A stretch of DNA of 64,000 nucleotides, taken from positions 1 through 64,000 of the forward strand of contig DATGLD010000004.1 of assembly GCA_035294305.1 (NCBI GenBank), written 5' to 3'. This DNA comes from DASRBN01 sp035294305. GTDB taxonomy: Bacteria; Chloroflexota; Ktedonobacteria; Ktedonobacterales; Ktedonobacteraceae. A program made the translations under genes and the position numbers. Position 1 is the stretch's first letter; every line of letters begins with the position of its first letter. Shown piece after piece: positions 46,892 through 56,700 of this stretch. The notes under the pieces are model-generated. The model saw only the letters and a program-made list of their open reading frames with translations. It ran no database searches and was not told the DNA's origin.

Positions 46892-47217
46892 ATGATGTTC
46901 CCTCCTTTATATTCGGAAACATTTTTAGCGTGTGTACGGGGACGATCCATACGTTCGATCAGACCAACAATACTGGTCAGTATACCAGATATGCCTAGAA
47001 TCAACGCAAGCAGCAGGCAAAGCAGTTGAGATGGCAGTCCTATCAACGCCAGGAGTGGAAATAAATTGCTCGTGTAAAAGCTGGCGATAAGCAGGAGAAG
47101 CGCGCATCCTGATAGCGTTATGGGAACCAACACGGGATGCCTGCGTAGCAGAGCATGACGTTGCAGCCTGCTCATGCTCTGTTGGCCAGAGGGGGGGATA
47201 GGCTGGCCCTGGATCAT
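46888..47217 (-). CDS. Small membrane protein of the flotillin operon
   Basis: 109 residues from ATG 47217, which has AAGGAG six bases upstream; a start 36 bases earlier is open but lacks such a site. Two hydrophobic helices (about 35-55 PITLSGCALLLLIASFY and 58-90 LFPLLALIGLPSQLLCLLLALILGISGILTSIVGLI) flank basic ends. I do not recognise the family. Its stop overlaps the NfeD start by 4 bases, so it is translationally coupled to the flotillin-assembly genes. Confidence 0.65.
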   Translation of the reverse strand: MIQGQPIPPSGQQSMSRLQRHALLRRHPVLVPITLSGCALLLLIASFYTSNLFPLLALIGLPSQLLCLLLALILGISGILTSIVGLIERMDRPRTHAKNVSEYKGGNII

Positions 47218-47296
47218 AAGTGACTCCTTCGTTTCATCGAAAAGTAATGGCATGGTGACACGCTTGTAGGTGCGAATAGAAGTTGCTCCTACTCCA

Positions 47297-47314
47297 ATAC
47301 TATAGACGTAGTAT
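47297..47314. promoter_or_regulatory. Inverted repeat upstream of the flotillin operon
   Basis: ATACTA and TAGTAT flank a 6-base spacer about 80 bases upstream of the first gene. This could be an operator or a stress-regulator site. No clean -35/-10 pair is visible. Confidence 0.35.
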
Positions 47315-47336
47315 CCTTACAAAATTACAATCTTGC

Positions 47337-47840
47337 TCAAGCAGCGTCATCCGGTTCCGGTTCATCCCCAGGTTCTCTTTTAATGGCGCTCAAGAGGGTT
47401 TCCAGGGCCTCAAGAGGTATATCCATCAGCTCATAGAAAAGCGCAATATAACGCCGTGGTTCCTCGACGCTCGCAAGTCGTTCGAAAAATGCCTGAAGTA
47501 GCGGTTCCGCGTGCCATTCTTCAGCGCTTGCCTCAATCCATGTCATCAGGCGGTCGCTTTCATCCTGTATATCTGTCATCAGGTCGGTGTTATAATCAGG
47601 AGGATCACTTACCAGGTATCCCGGATGTACTTTAAAAAATCGCGATAGGAGATCGCGGCTCGATGCGGTCAAATGGACTCTTTTCCCGTTCTCTATTTGT
47701 GAGAGGTAGGCCTGACTGATGCTCTCGTGTAACTCCTCGTACATCGCTTTCACGACTTCCATCTGCGTCATCGGCCGGTTATAGCCGCGCAGTTCGCCTT
47801 CTACCTCGCGCAAGTGTTTGATTTTTTCTGACAGGTTCAT
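47337..47840 (-). CDS. XRE family helix-turn-helix regulator
   Basis: About 167 residues. The N-terminal HTH (about 1-70) contains MTQMEVVKAMYEELHESISQAYLSQIENGKRVHL, the Cro/CI recognition pattern with SQAYLSQIENGKR, and a C-terminal helical region of about 95 residues with SFF-like content and an acidic tail (GDEPEPDDAA). I prefer ATG 47840 (AGAGGATA upstream) over GTG/ATG positions up to 47858. A near-perfect promoter and an overlapping palindrome just upstream suggest autoregulation. Its targets are unknown. Confidence 0.85.
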   Translation of the reverse strand: MNLSEKIKHLREVEGELRGYNRPMTQMEVVKAMYEELHESISQAYLSQIENGKRVHLTASSRDLLSRFFKVHPGYLVSDPPDYNTDLMTDIQDESDRLMTWIEASAEEWHAEPLLQAFFERLASVEEPRRYIALFYELMDIPLEALETLLSAIKREPGDEPEPDDAA

Positions 47841-47868
47841 CGTATCCTCTATCCTCACATAACTATCT

Positions 47869-47907
47869 GCTATATGTAAATATAGCTGATTGCTATCACT
47901 TTGTCAA
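47869..47907 (-). promoter_or_regulatory. Promoter with overlapping operator for the XRE regulator
   Basis: On the reverse strand TTGACA (47902-47907) and TATATT (47879-47884) are 17 bases apart. The exact palindrome GCTATAT-GTAA-ATATAGC (47869-47886) covers the -10 region, a classical place for a repressor. The regulator probably represses itself. The MITE's target duplication begins 3 bases beyond the -35. Confidence 0.7.
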
Positions 47908-47917
47908 GTGAATGATT

Positions 47918-48044
47918 CTGCCATCCACTCATAATTCTTGCAGCGGGCCTACGGCCCGTCAGGACGGGAGGGGAAGCAAGCGGGGACACCCCGCACCCCG
48001 GCAGGGGTGAAACCCCTGCACCCCGAGTTATGAGTGGATGTCAG
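47918..48044. mobile_element. MITE-like element, copy A (127 bp)
   Basis: Ends are 17-base inverted repeats with one mismatch (CTGCCATCCACTCATAA at the left). The interior is GC-rich with nested hairpins and no coding capacity. It is flanked by the 7-base direct repeat AATGATT (47911-47917 and 48045-48051), a target-site duplication. A second copy in opposite orientation lies at 53506-53632 and differs at only two positions. It needs a transposase in trans; none is in the window. Confidence 0.85.
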
Positions 48045-48186
48045 AATGATTTACCAGTCGGGTGAATAAGCGCCTCCCTGTCCGCCCCGGAGTTCGAAAA
48101 GACGACCTGTTCCGGCGGTGGATCACCAGTTGCCAGCCACTGGCGCGACTGGTCAATTCCCCTGGTTCTTCGGGGCACAGGCATTT

Positions 48187-48215
48187 TTGCCGAGCGCCGT
48201 AAGCTGTTGTATAAT
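48187..48215 (+). promoter_or_regulatory. Sigma70-type promoter of the glycosyltransferase gene
   Basis: TTGCCG (48187-48192) and a perfect TATAAT (48210-48215) are separated by 17 bases, about 150 bases before the start codon. The rest of the 48052-48365 stretch holds no recognisable gene or tRNA. Confidence 0.55.
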
Positions 48216-48365
48216 ACGCATGCATTGATATGTAGTGGTGCCTGGTGAATGCGGAAGAAACACGGAACTTTTGTCATTGGTTATCGTTGATACTACCAGG
48301 AGTTTGATGAAACGCGCTTTCCGGGTAACCTATCCCGGTCCAGCACGCAGTTAGGAATATTTGCC

Positions 48366-49181
48366 TTGAAAAATATGTTCGCGAGATGCAGCCTTTCCGC
48401 TGTTTTGCCGGCGCATAACGAGGAAGAGGCGATAGCCAGCACAGTGCATGGGGTCATAGGCACACTTTCCGCCTGGATGCAAGATTTCGAAGTGATTGTT
48501 GTCGACGATGGCAGCCAGGATCGTACAGGCGTCATCCTCGATACTATCGCCGGGACTCATCCCTGCCTTAAAGTGATACACCACGCCGTCAATCAGGGCT
48601 ATGGCGCTGCTCTGGTGAGTGGCTTTGAAGCGGTTACGAAGGACCTGGTCTTTTTCATGGATTCGGATGGGCAGTTTGACATCCATGATCTGGAGCGTTT
48701 CTTCCCATTGCTTGAAGAATATGATGCTGTCCTGGGGTACCGTATGAAGCGCCAGGATACGTGGATGCGCAAGTTGAACGCCTGGGGCTGGAAAATACTG
48801 GTCGGTATGGTCTTCGGTGTTTACGTGCGAGATGTAGATTGCGCATTCAAGCTCTATCCGGCCCAATTTTTCCATGAACACCGCCTGGAGACTCGGGGGG
48901 CCATGATCAATACCGAGATTCTCTATAAATTTATTCGCGCAGGCTATACCTATACGCAGGTCGGCGTGCATCACCTGCCGCGCAAAGGCGGTCGCGCGAC
49001 CGGCGCTAAGCCGGCAGTAATTATGCGTGCCTTTCGCGAACTGATCGTTTTCGCCTGGAAATGGCATCGCGCGGAGAAAATGCAGGAGCGCGAACAGGAG
49101 AGCTCTCTAAAATCGCAGAAGAAAACGTGCCTGCAAGCGGTCGAGGTGCAGGCTGAGCGAGTCAAGGCGCCGGATGTATAG
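48366..49181 (+). CDS. Family 2 glycosyltransferase (polyprenyl-phosphate sugar transferase-like)
   Basis: 271 residues. The GT2 fold is seen in SAVLPAHNEEEAIAST, VIVVDDGSQDRTG, NQGYGAALVSGF and the DxD-like motif FFMDSDGQFD, followed by LGYRMKRQDTWMRK. This layout matches dolichol/polyprenyl-phosphate mannose or glucose synthases (DPM1-like). No C-terminal transmembrane pair is present. It would transfer a sugar from a nucleotide donor to a lipid carrier. The start is TTG 48366 or ATG 48375. Confidence 0.85.
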   Translation: MKNMFARCSLSAVLPAHNEEEAIASTVHGVIGTLSAWMQDFEVIVVDDGSQDRTGVILDTIAGTHPCLKVIHHAVNQGYGAALVSGFEAVTKDLVFFMDSDGQFDIHDLERFFPLLEEYDAVLGYRMKRQDTWMRKLNAWGWKILVGMVFGVYVRDVDCAFKLYPAQFFHEHRLETRGAMINTEILYKFIRAGYTYTQVGVHHLPRKGGRATGAKPAVIMRAFRELIVFAWKWHRAEKMQEREQESSLKSQKKTCLQAVEVQAERVKAPDV

Positions 49182-49245
49182 GGGATGATCCAGGCAGGCA
49201 CCACATTTTATCAAAAAACTTATCCTGCTAAGGATTCCTCGGTCA

Positions 49246-51711
49246 TCAGCGTTTGGGAGGCATCAACTCAAGCGTGCCCTCCGCGTTTTCCTCGATGGCA
49301 CTGCGTTCGAAGAGCATGGGATGGTGCTCGACACGTCGCCAGGGCCGTATGAAGTCAGCGTAATGTCTGCTGGCGGGATGGCCTGATTGCCCCGGAGCAT
49401 GGCTGGAAAGCGAGGCGCCCACATGCGCCAGATTGACGATCTGCCGGTATGATGGCACGGTAAGCACGACTTCTGGTTGGTTAGGCAACGATGCTCCCAT
49501 ATTGACCGTATTGATATCTCCCCCTATAGCGTAGGGGCCGCGATTGAAGATTTTATCGAGCGGCTTTACCATCCCTAAAGGGTGAGCATAGGTCATTTTA
49601 TGGATGTTGCCGTATTTCCAGCGGGAGATGTCCGGGCCGCATTTTTCTCGTAGTTCCTCGACGGCGGCATGAAACGCGCTTGAAAGGGCGGCATCCCATG
49701 ATTTCGGGCCATTAAGAATACTTGAGTTGGCAAACCAGCGGTCATCATGCTCGTTCATCAGGCGAATGAGGAGGGCCTTGTTGCGGCTATCAAAGCCATT
49801 GACGGGGGCAAGCATGGTTGTGCCTGCGCCCAGGTACATGTTCAGCAACGCCTCGTCATTGCCGAGCAAGACGCCAAAGACGAGGCGTTCCACTTTATAA
49901 AGGAAGGTGCTGTAGATAGCAGCGGCAGCGCTCTCGGCGGTGAGCATGTAGTTCCACAGGCGAAGAACATTCAGTGCATCCTTTTCCAGCGGGGTGGTAG
50001 GTGAGAGCTTTAAGAGGTGTGGAACGATCTCGACAGCGGGCAGAGAATAGTGATCGGCCTGGATAGTTGCCATGTCGGAGAGCGCCAGCTTGCCCTTGCT
50101 GGTAAGCAGGTCGCGTATTCTTTGCGCGCGGTAGCCGTTCAACCACTCATGCGTAATATAATAGGGATAGCTATCGTCTACGACGCGGTTGTTGGCAGTG
50201 ACGATGAAATGTTGAGCGGGATTGAATATCTGGGGCAATTCATCGAAAGGGATATAGCCACTCCATTCGTACTCACCGGTCCAACCGGGAGAGGGAAGCA
50301 GCGCCTGTCCTTTCGCGCGAATGGGAATAGCCCCGGCCATGATATAGCCGATGTTGCCCTCGATATCGGCATAGACGAAATTTTGCGGCGGCGCGTCCCA
50401 ATTTCGTAGCGCCTCGCGGAACTCTTCCCAATTGGTCGCCCTGTCCAGCATGTGCGCGGCGGAGATGATTCTATGCGATTCCGCTCCTGTCCAGCGAATT
50501 GCCAGGGGTAGGTCTACTTGCTCTGCGCGTGAGCTGTTATTGCCGGTCTTGCCATTGGTGGGAGGCAGCGGGAGGTGTGTCAGGACTGGTCCGTGGCGAG
50601 TTACGCGCACTTCCTCAATCACGGGGTCTCTAGCGCCTTTTACCCGGATCTCTTCGCGAATAACCTGAGCGTCTTCCCATTTGCCTTGAAATTCATATTG
50701 ATTGGGATTCTGCGGGTTGAATTTTTCGATATAAAGGTCTTCGATATCGGATATGGCGTTGGTGACGCCCCAGGCTATGAAGCGGTTATGCCCAATGATG
50801 ATGCCGGGCGTGCCCGGAAAACTTGCCCCTACCGTATCGAAATCGCCCGCCACCAGGTGACATTCGTACCAGATGGAGGGAGCGACCTGCCCAAGGTGGG
50901 GGTCGTTACAGAGCATAGGCTGGCCGGTGGTGGTCATGGTTCCATCAACCACCCAGTTATTGCTCGCGCCCATCAGTCCGAAGCCGCTGAGCTGTCGCAG
51001 CTGCGCATATTGTTCCAGAATGCCAGGGTTGATGCCCCGGTATTCAACGCCGGGTGGGATAATCAATGGGTGCTCGGGATCGTAGCCGGCCTCGAGTTTC
51101 GCCGCTCGTTCTGCTCCCACTTTTGCGACGATGCGGGCGCGGATCACCTCGGTTTCCCAGTTGCCGCCGAGGTTCCAGGCCATCATCTTCGACCATTGAA
51201 TGCTATCCTCGATGCGCCATGGCCCCGGTTTGAAACGCAGCAGCGTAAATTCGATGGGAAGGTTATTGGTGTGGCGTTCGATATAGGCATTGATGCCGGC
51301 GGCATAGGCTTCTAGAATGCGCTTGCTGTGTTCCGGCAATTGGGCAACAGCAGCACTGGCCGCACGATGTAATCCCAATCTGCGCGTGAAACGGTCGGCT
51401 TCAAGCGCTGCTTCACCGAATATTTCTGCGAGGCGACCGCACCCGATACGCCGGTTGAGTTCCATCTGCCAGAGCCGTTCCTGCGCGTGAACATAGCCCT
51501 GGGCAAAAAACAGGTCATCCTCATTTTGCGCGTAGATATGAGGCACGCCATAACGGTCCGTGATGACTTCAACGTTTTCGTGCAATCCCTCCAGGCGTAC
51601 TTTCCCCTTCCTCTTTGGGAGTGGACGACGCATCAGCATATAGTAAGCTCCTCCGGTCAAACCGGCCAGACCTGCCGCTGCCACTGCCGTTTTTTGCCAC
51701 CACGATGCCAT
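49246..51711 (-). CDS. Penicillin acylase family Ntn hydrolase
   Basis: 821 residues. A short hydrophobic N-terminal segment (TAVAAAGLAGLTGGAYYML) suggests membrane anchoring or export. The alpha chain (about 40-249) contains DRYGVPHIYAQNEDDLFFAQGYVHAQ. The autocleavage nucleophile is S250 in GLMGASNNWVV, the family signature at the start of the beta chain. The substrate could be a penicillin-like amide or an N-acyl-homoserine lactone (quorum quenching), as in related acylases. The substrate cannot be read here. It is between the glycosyltransferase and cysS, on the reverse strand. Confidence 0.92.
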   Translation of the reverse strand: MASWWQKTAVAAAGLAGLTGGAYYMLMRRPLPKRKGKVRLEGLHENVEVITDRYGVPHIYAQNEDDLFFAQGYVHAQERLWQMELNRRIGCGRLAEIFGEAALEADRFTRRLGLHRAASAAVAQLPEHSKRILEAYAAGINAYIERHTNNLPIEFTLLRFKPGPWRIEDSIQWSKMMAWNLGGNWETEVIRARIVAKVGAERAAKLEAGYDPEHPLIIPPGVEYRGINPGILEQYAQLRQLSGFGLMGASNNWVVDGTMTTTGQPMLCNDPHLGQVAPSIWYECHLVAGDFDTVGASFPGTPGIIIGHNRFIAWGVTNAISDIEDLYIEKFNPQNPNQYEFQGKWEDAQVIREEIRVKGARDPVIEEVRVTRHGPVLTHLPLPPTNGKTGNNSSRAEQVDLPLAIRWTGAESHRIISAAHMLDRATNWEEFREALRNWDAPPQNFVYADIEGNIGYIMAGAIPIRAKGQALLPSPGWTGEYEWSGYIPFDELPQIFNPAQHFIVTANNRVVDDSYPYYITHEWLNGYRAQRIRDLLTSKGKLALSDMATIQADHYSLPAVEIVPHLLKLSPTTPLEKDALNVLRLWNYMLTAESAAAAIYSTFLYKVERLVFGVLLGNDEALLNMYLGAGTTMLAPVNGFDSRNKALLIRLMNEHDDRWFANSSILNGPKSWDAALSSAFHAAVEELREKCGPDISRWKYGNIHKMTYAHPLGMVKPLDKIFNRGPYAIGGDINTVNMGASLPNQPEVVLTVPSYRQIVNLAHVGASLSSHAPGQSGHPASRHYADFIRPWRRVEHHPMLFERSAIEENAEGTLELMPPKR

Positions 51712-51756
51712 GCTTGTGCCTCCTTATCCAGGCTAACAGAGGCTTCAAAGAAGCCT

Positions 51757-53196
51757 CTAAACTAACTCAGTACCTTGAGCTGTATCGCGTACTTCAAAGC
51801 CAAGCGCTTTGAGTTGATCGCGTAATTGATCAGAACGTTTCCAGTCGCGCGCAGCACGCGCAGCATCGCGCTCGCGCACCAGTGCGAGTACCTCTTCGCT
51901 GAGCGCGCGCGGTGTTTTTGATGCGACGGTATCCAGGCGCAGGCCCAGTACTCGATCAAAGTCGAGGATCAGGCGATGTCGTTCTTCCGGCGCAATCTTA
52001 TTGTTCCGCGCTACCTCGCGCGCGATGCTCAACGCGGTCGGTAACTCCAGGTCATCATTGATGGCCATGTGGAACGCGTCTCGCACCTGCTGGGCTATCT
52101 CCGACCATGGTTCCTGTAAAGAAGATGCTTCCACAGGTGGAAGTGAGGCAATATCGGCGCGCAGGTTGTTCAAGCCATTCTGTGCAGCCGTGATCGACTC
52201 ATCAGTGAAGTTCAACTTCGAACGGTAATGAGCGGTCAGCAGCAGGTAACGATAGGCCATCGGATCAATCCCGGCCTCTTTCAAGGTGCTTACCAGGATC
52301 ACATTGCCCTTGGAGCGGGACATTTTGGTTGTCTCGCCCTTGCCGATATTCAGGAACTCACCATGCACCCAGTACTGCACGGGCGGTTTGCCGCTCACGC
52401 CCTCGCTCTGCGCAATCTCATCTTCATGGTGCGGGAATATGAGGTCAATGCCGCCGGTATGGATATCGAACTGCTCGCCCAGGTATCTGGTTGCCATCGC
52501 GGAGCATTCGATATGCCAGCCAGGGAAACCAATGCCCCAGGGACTCGGCCAGTTCATCTGCCGGCTTTCATCCCCCTGTTTCCAGAGGGCGAAGTCCTCC
52601 GGTGCCTCTTTGTCTTCGGCGATTTCCAATTGCACGCGTCCACTGCCGCCTGCACGTAGCTGCTCAACCGTATTGCCCGAGAGCTGACCATAGAAAGGAA
52701 AGCTACTGACATCGTAGTAAACATTTCCATCGACAACATACGCCAGACCGCGCTCAATCAGCTTCTCCGTCATGGCCTGCATCTCCGGGATATGGTCGGT
52801 CGCTTTCGGGCTCAACTGTGGCGGCAGGATATTCAGTTCAGCCGCGTCGCGCATATACTGGCGGGTATAGTAATCGGCAATCTCATAAGCGGAACGGCCC
52901 GTTGTACGCGCTTCGTATTCCAGCTTATCCTCCCCGCTTTCCTCTGTATCATTTTGTAGGTGGCCAACATCGGTAATGTTGCGCACCAGCAAGACATCGT
53001 AGCCGTTGTATTCAAGCATGCGGCGCAGCCAGTCTGTCATGATAAACGTGCGGAAGTTGCCGATATGAATATCTTTGTAGACGGTCGGTCCGCAAGAATA
53101 AATGCCTACCTGGGGTGGATGCAGTGGCCGGAACAGTTCTTTACTTCTAGTCAACGTGTTATACAGGTAAACCGGCATGGTCGAAATGGTTGTCAT
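51757..53196 (-). CDS. cysS: Cysteinyl-tRNA synthetase
   Basis: About 479 residues. It charges tRNA-Cys. The class I motifs are GPTVYKDIHIGNFRTF (HIGH as HIGN) near residue 35 and KMSRSKG (KMSKS) near 278. Zn-binding Cys and His residues lie in CGPTVY, WHIECSAM and HHEDEIAQ. The C-terminal tRNA-binding helical part (about 400-479) is intact. I set the start at ATG 53196; AGGAG lies 10 bases upstream, with GTG 53202 a close alternative. A long leader with potential structure precedes it (53203-53505). Confidence 0.95.
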   Translation of the reverse strand: MTTISTMPVYLYNTLTRSKELFRPLHPPQVGIYSCGPTVYKDIHIGNFRTFIMTDWLRRMLEYNGYDVLLVRNITDVGHLQNDTEESGEDKLEYEARTTGRSAYEIADYYTRQYMRDAAELNILPPQLSPKATDHIPEMQAMTEKLIERGLAYVVDGNVYYDVSSFPFYGQLSGNTVEQLRAGGSGRVQLEIAEDKEAPEDFALWKQGDESRQMNWPSPWGIGFPGWHIECSAMATRYLGEQFDIHTGGIDLIFPHHEDEIAQSEGVSGKPPVQYWVHGEFLNIGKGETTKMSRSKGNVILVSTLKEAGIDPMAYRYLLLTAHYRSKLNFTDESITAAQNGLNNLRADIASLPPVEASSLQEPWSEIAQQVRDAFHMAINDDLELPTALSIAREVARNNKIAPEERHRLILDFDRVLGLRLDTVASKTPRALSEEVLALVRERDAARAARDWKRSDQLRDQLKALGFEVRDTAQGTELV

Positions 53197-53202
53197 GAGC
53201 AC

Positions 53203-53505
53203 ATATCTCCTCTAGATTGGTAGCGTTTTCACGCGTAAAGGTTCATTACAATGAGGGGTAGTAGCTCAGACGGGGACGTGCAAGAGGGCTTTACCGGACG
53301 TGATGCTTTACGCTCCTAAAGAAAAGAAGGCACGTCTTTACGTTCGCAGAGTGCTGAGCTACCCATGTTGTCTCTGCGAACGCCAGGACAGGTGCAATAA
53401 TGTCTTTCTTTATTCACGGTCTTCTCCAAACATATTAGCTCAGGCTCCAAACTACCTACTGCAACCAGTATATCATATCTTTCCCGGCCAGTATAGGGCT
53501 AGCAG
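53203..53505 (-). promoter_or_regulatory. Structured leader of cysS
   Basis: The 300 bases upstream of cysS can fold in competing ways. Arms 53341-53350 and 53373-53382 (CGTTCGCAGA and its exact complement) form a hairpin whose loop contains CTGAGCTAC (53354-53362, plus-strand reading). This is the exact complement of GTAGCTCAG at 53261-53269, close to the start codon. GACGTGC (53275-53281) and GCACGTC (53330-53336) can also pair. Loop-to-downstream complementarity of this kind is typical of riboregulators. I see no T-box core motif (GGTGG-type bulge), so the ligand is unknown. Confidence 0.45.
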
Positions 53506-53632
53506 CTGACATCTACTCATAACTCGGGGTGCAGGGGGTTCACCCCTGCCGGGGTGCGGGGTGTCCCCGCTTGCTTCCCCTCCCGTCCTGACGGGCCGTA
53601 GGCCCGCTGCAAGAATTATGAGTGGATGGCAG
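53506..53632. mobile_element. MITE-like element, copy B (127 bp, inverted)
   Basis: Same element as 47918-48044 in opposite orientation, with two substitutions. One lies in the right terminal repeat of the copy A orientation and one in the internal hairpin. It is flanked by the 7-base direct repeat CTAGCAG (53499-53505 and 53633-53639), different from that of copy A, so the two insertions were independent. The short stretch 53640-53709 beyond it holds nothing recognisable. Confidence 0.85.
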
Positions 53633-53709
53633 CTAGCAGGCCTTTATCTTTCGACCCTTTTAAAAAGAAGAATATGAAAGGCTATCGCCAGGGCCTTTGT
53701 AACAACTAC

Positions 53710-56700
53710 TTACTGTGTTGTCAGGACTTCCTCAGCGGTTGCTCTGATGGCGAAGTAGACAGCCTGCGGGTGATGCACGACAATAGCAGCCGTCGATTGC
53801 TCAGGAACTAGCTGGTAGGCCTCAGTAAGATTGACGCCAATGCTGGACTGGACGGGCAGCAGTTGGAAGACTTTTTCGTGGTCTTCAAGGTCGGGAATGG
53901 CCGGGTAGCCCCAGCTATAGCGCCGCCCGCGCGTGCCTTCCAGTTCGAGTTCCTGTCGAATGACGCGGTTCGTATATTCGGCCAATCCTTCCGCCATTTC
54001 GACTGCCAGCCCGTGAGTGTAATAGGCCTCGGCATACTTTCCCGCCTGTTGCAATTCATGCACATACTCACTAGCCGGTTGTCCCATAGTGACCACCTGG
54101 AGCGCCACAACATCGATTTTTCCGCTATCTACCGCAGCGAAATAGTCGGCGAGGCATAGACGTTCGCGTTCTCCCTGCCGGGGAAAATGGAATCTAGTGA
54201 TCTCACGCCGTTGTTCGCTGCTGACCGGGAAGACCTGCGGGTCATAGATGATCAGGTCGTTACCATGAGATTGGCAGGGAAAGTAGCCGTAGATCACTTT
54301 GGGCTGCAGGTAGCGGAGCTGCCGGGCTTCGAGCAGCATGCGTTCCAGCCTCGGCTGGAACTCCTCGTCCACGAGGCGCGCGAATTCGGCGCCATGCGCT
54401 TTGCCTCCCCAATGCAGCCGGTAGAGCGTATTGAAGTCCATACATGCCGCGACATCCTCGATGCCGATACGCTCTAATACCCTCGGCCCCCAGAATGGTG
54501 GCTTTGGGATGGAGACATCGCGTCGAATGCTGGATGATGGCACATCTGCGCCTCCTCTTGAGCGAGCAGTATTCTCTGGTGCAGGAGCCGCCTTCTTGAA
54601 GCGTTCTCGCAGCGCCTCTTGCTGGACTTGTTCGATAAAGCTGGCTCGTTCTGCCGGATCGCCCGTCAGCCTGTCCACAATTTCCAATCCTTCGAAAGCA
54701 TCACGAGCGTAAAACACGCCTGGTGAATAAGGGACAGGCGCTGATTCTGGTGTTTGTTCATCCACAAAAAGAATCCGGCGGCCATAGGAACGATTGATCG
54801 CGGCGCCACCCACGATAACCGGGAACTTCAGGTCACGTTTGTGCAATTCTTTGACGCAGAGCGGCATCTGCTTCGATGTGCTTACCAGCAGAGCAGAGAG
54901 GCCGATGGCATCGGCGTTGACCTCGATGGCCTTATCCAGAATCGTGTTGAGCGGCACCTGTTTGCCAAGGTCGTAAACGGTGTAGCCATTGTTGCTCAGG
55001 ATCGTATTGACCAGATTTTTGCCGATGTCATGCACATCGCCAAAGACCGTAGCCAGCACAACTTTGCCTTTCGTATAGCCTTCCTTTTTCTCCAGGAACC
55101 GCTCGAGGCAGGATACGGCGCGCTTCATGACCTCGGCCGATTGCAACACGAACGGCAGAATCAGTTCGCCCGCGCCAAAGCGGTCGCCCACATCTTTCAT
55201 GGCCGGCAGCAGGACGGTGTTGAGGACGTTGACGGCGGCCTCACTTGTGCGAATGCCCATCTCGGTGGCGCGTTCCTCGATGGCCTGCTCGATCAATGGC
55301 TCGATACCCTCTTTGCGGCGGTGCAGGATTTGCCAATGAATGCGCTCCGCGATGTTCATGCCCTCGGTTGGGTCGGCCTTTGTACTACTGTCATCTTTTT
55401 GCGGCTCGTGTGCCTCGAAGTAAGCAATGTAATGCGGCAGCGCGTCGGGGCGATTGTAGATCAGGTCTTCCGCCAGTTGGCGCTGTTCAGCATCTATTTC
55501 CGCATACGGGGTGATGTGCGTAGGATTGACAATAGCGGCATCGAGGCCCGCTTTGACGGCATGATACAGGAAGACACTGTTGAGAACGGCTCGCGCGTGC
55601 GGCTTTAAGCCAAATGAAACGTTGCTGACACCGAGAATGGTCAAGACGCCCGGCAGTTCGGCTTTCACGCGCTTGATCGCTTCCAACGTTTCAATGGCCG
55701 CCGTCTGCAACTCTTCCTGGCCGGTTGTAATGGGAAAGGTAAGCGTATCGAAGATGAGCGCATTGGGAGCCAGCCCGTATTCATGGACACAGATGTCATA
55801 GATTTTGTGGGCGATTTCGACTTTGCGGGCTGTCGTTTTACCCATGCCTATCTCGTCGATAGTGAGCGCGACGACGGCTGCGCCATGTTCGATTGCCAGC
55901 GGAAGGACGCTCTCGATACGCTGGCGGCCATTCTCCATATTGATGGAGTTGATGATGGCGCGGCCAGGGTATGTCTCCAGGGCAGCTTGTATCACATCCG
56001 GCTCAGTCGAGTCGATTACCAGGGGCGCTTCGATGCCCATGGAGAGCTTTTTGATGGTCTTTGCCATTTGATTTACTTCGTCTACGCGCTCGGTTAGCGC
56101 GACACACACATCCAGCACGTGCGCGCCGCCCTCAACCTGCTCACGCGCGATATTCAGCAGCGTATCATAGTCATCCTGAATCAGCGCCTGTTTCGCTTTG
56201 CGGCTCCCCTGGCCATTGACACGCTCGCCAACCAGCAGCGGCGGCGGGTCCTGCTGCAAAGCGGTGGCACGTATGCCGCTGGAGACGAATGGCAGCGAGA
56301 TGTTCGCGAATACTTTGTTGTTGAAGTTGTTATCGGCGATGGGGCGCGGGCGGCGTGGAGCGGTGCGGCAGGCTTTAACGATGGCGCGCAAGTGCTCGTG
56401 GCTATTGCCGCAGCAGCCGCCAACAATGTTGACGCCAAATTCGGTGATGAAGTCGCGCAGCGCCTCGGCCATTTCCTCGGGCCCGGTGGGATAGACGGCG
56501 AGGCCGTTGACGTTGAGCGGAATGCCCGCATTGGGGATGGTCGAGATGGGCAAGGGACAATTTTCTGCCAGGAAGCGAACCGGCTCGCGCATGTAATCGG
56601 GGCCGGTTGAACAATTCAGGCCGATAATATCGACTCGCAGGCCAACCAGCGTCGTCATGACGGCGGCGATATCAGTGCCGAGCAGCATGCGCCCGCTGGT

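Noticed and set aside
47940..48030. CRISPR-like GC-rich repeats
   Set aside because: The repeats are nested hairpins inside a MITE, without regular spacing or spacers.
48052..48365. tRNA gene suggested by a GTTCGAA-like T-loop
   Set aside because: No acceptor, D or anticodon arms pair around it.
48351..49067. Reverse-strand 238-residue ORF
   Set aside because: It overlaps the GT2 glycosyltransferase, whose motifs are clear on the forward strand.
53203..53505. T-box riboswitch for cysS
   Set aside because: No conserved T-box core (GGTGG-type bulge) or clear specifier arrangement could be found; only generic structure is supported.
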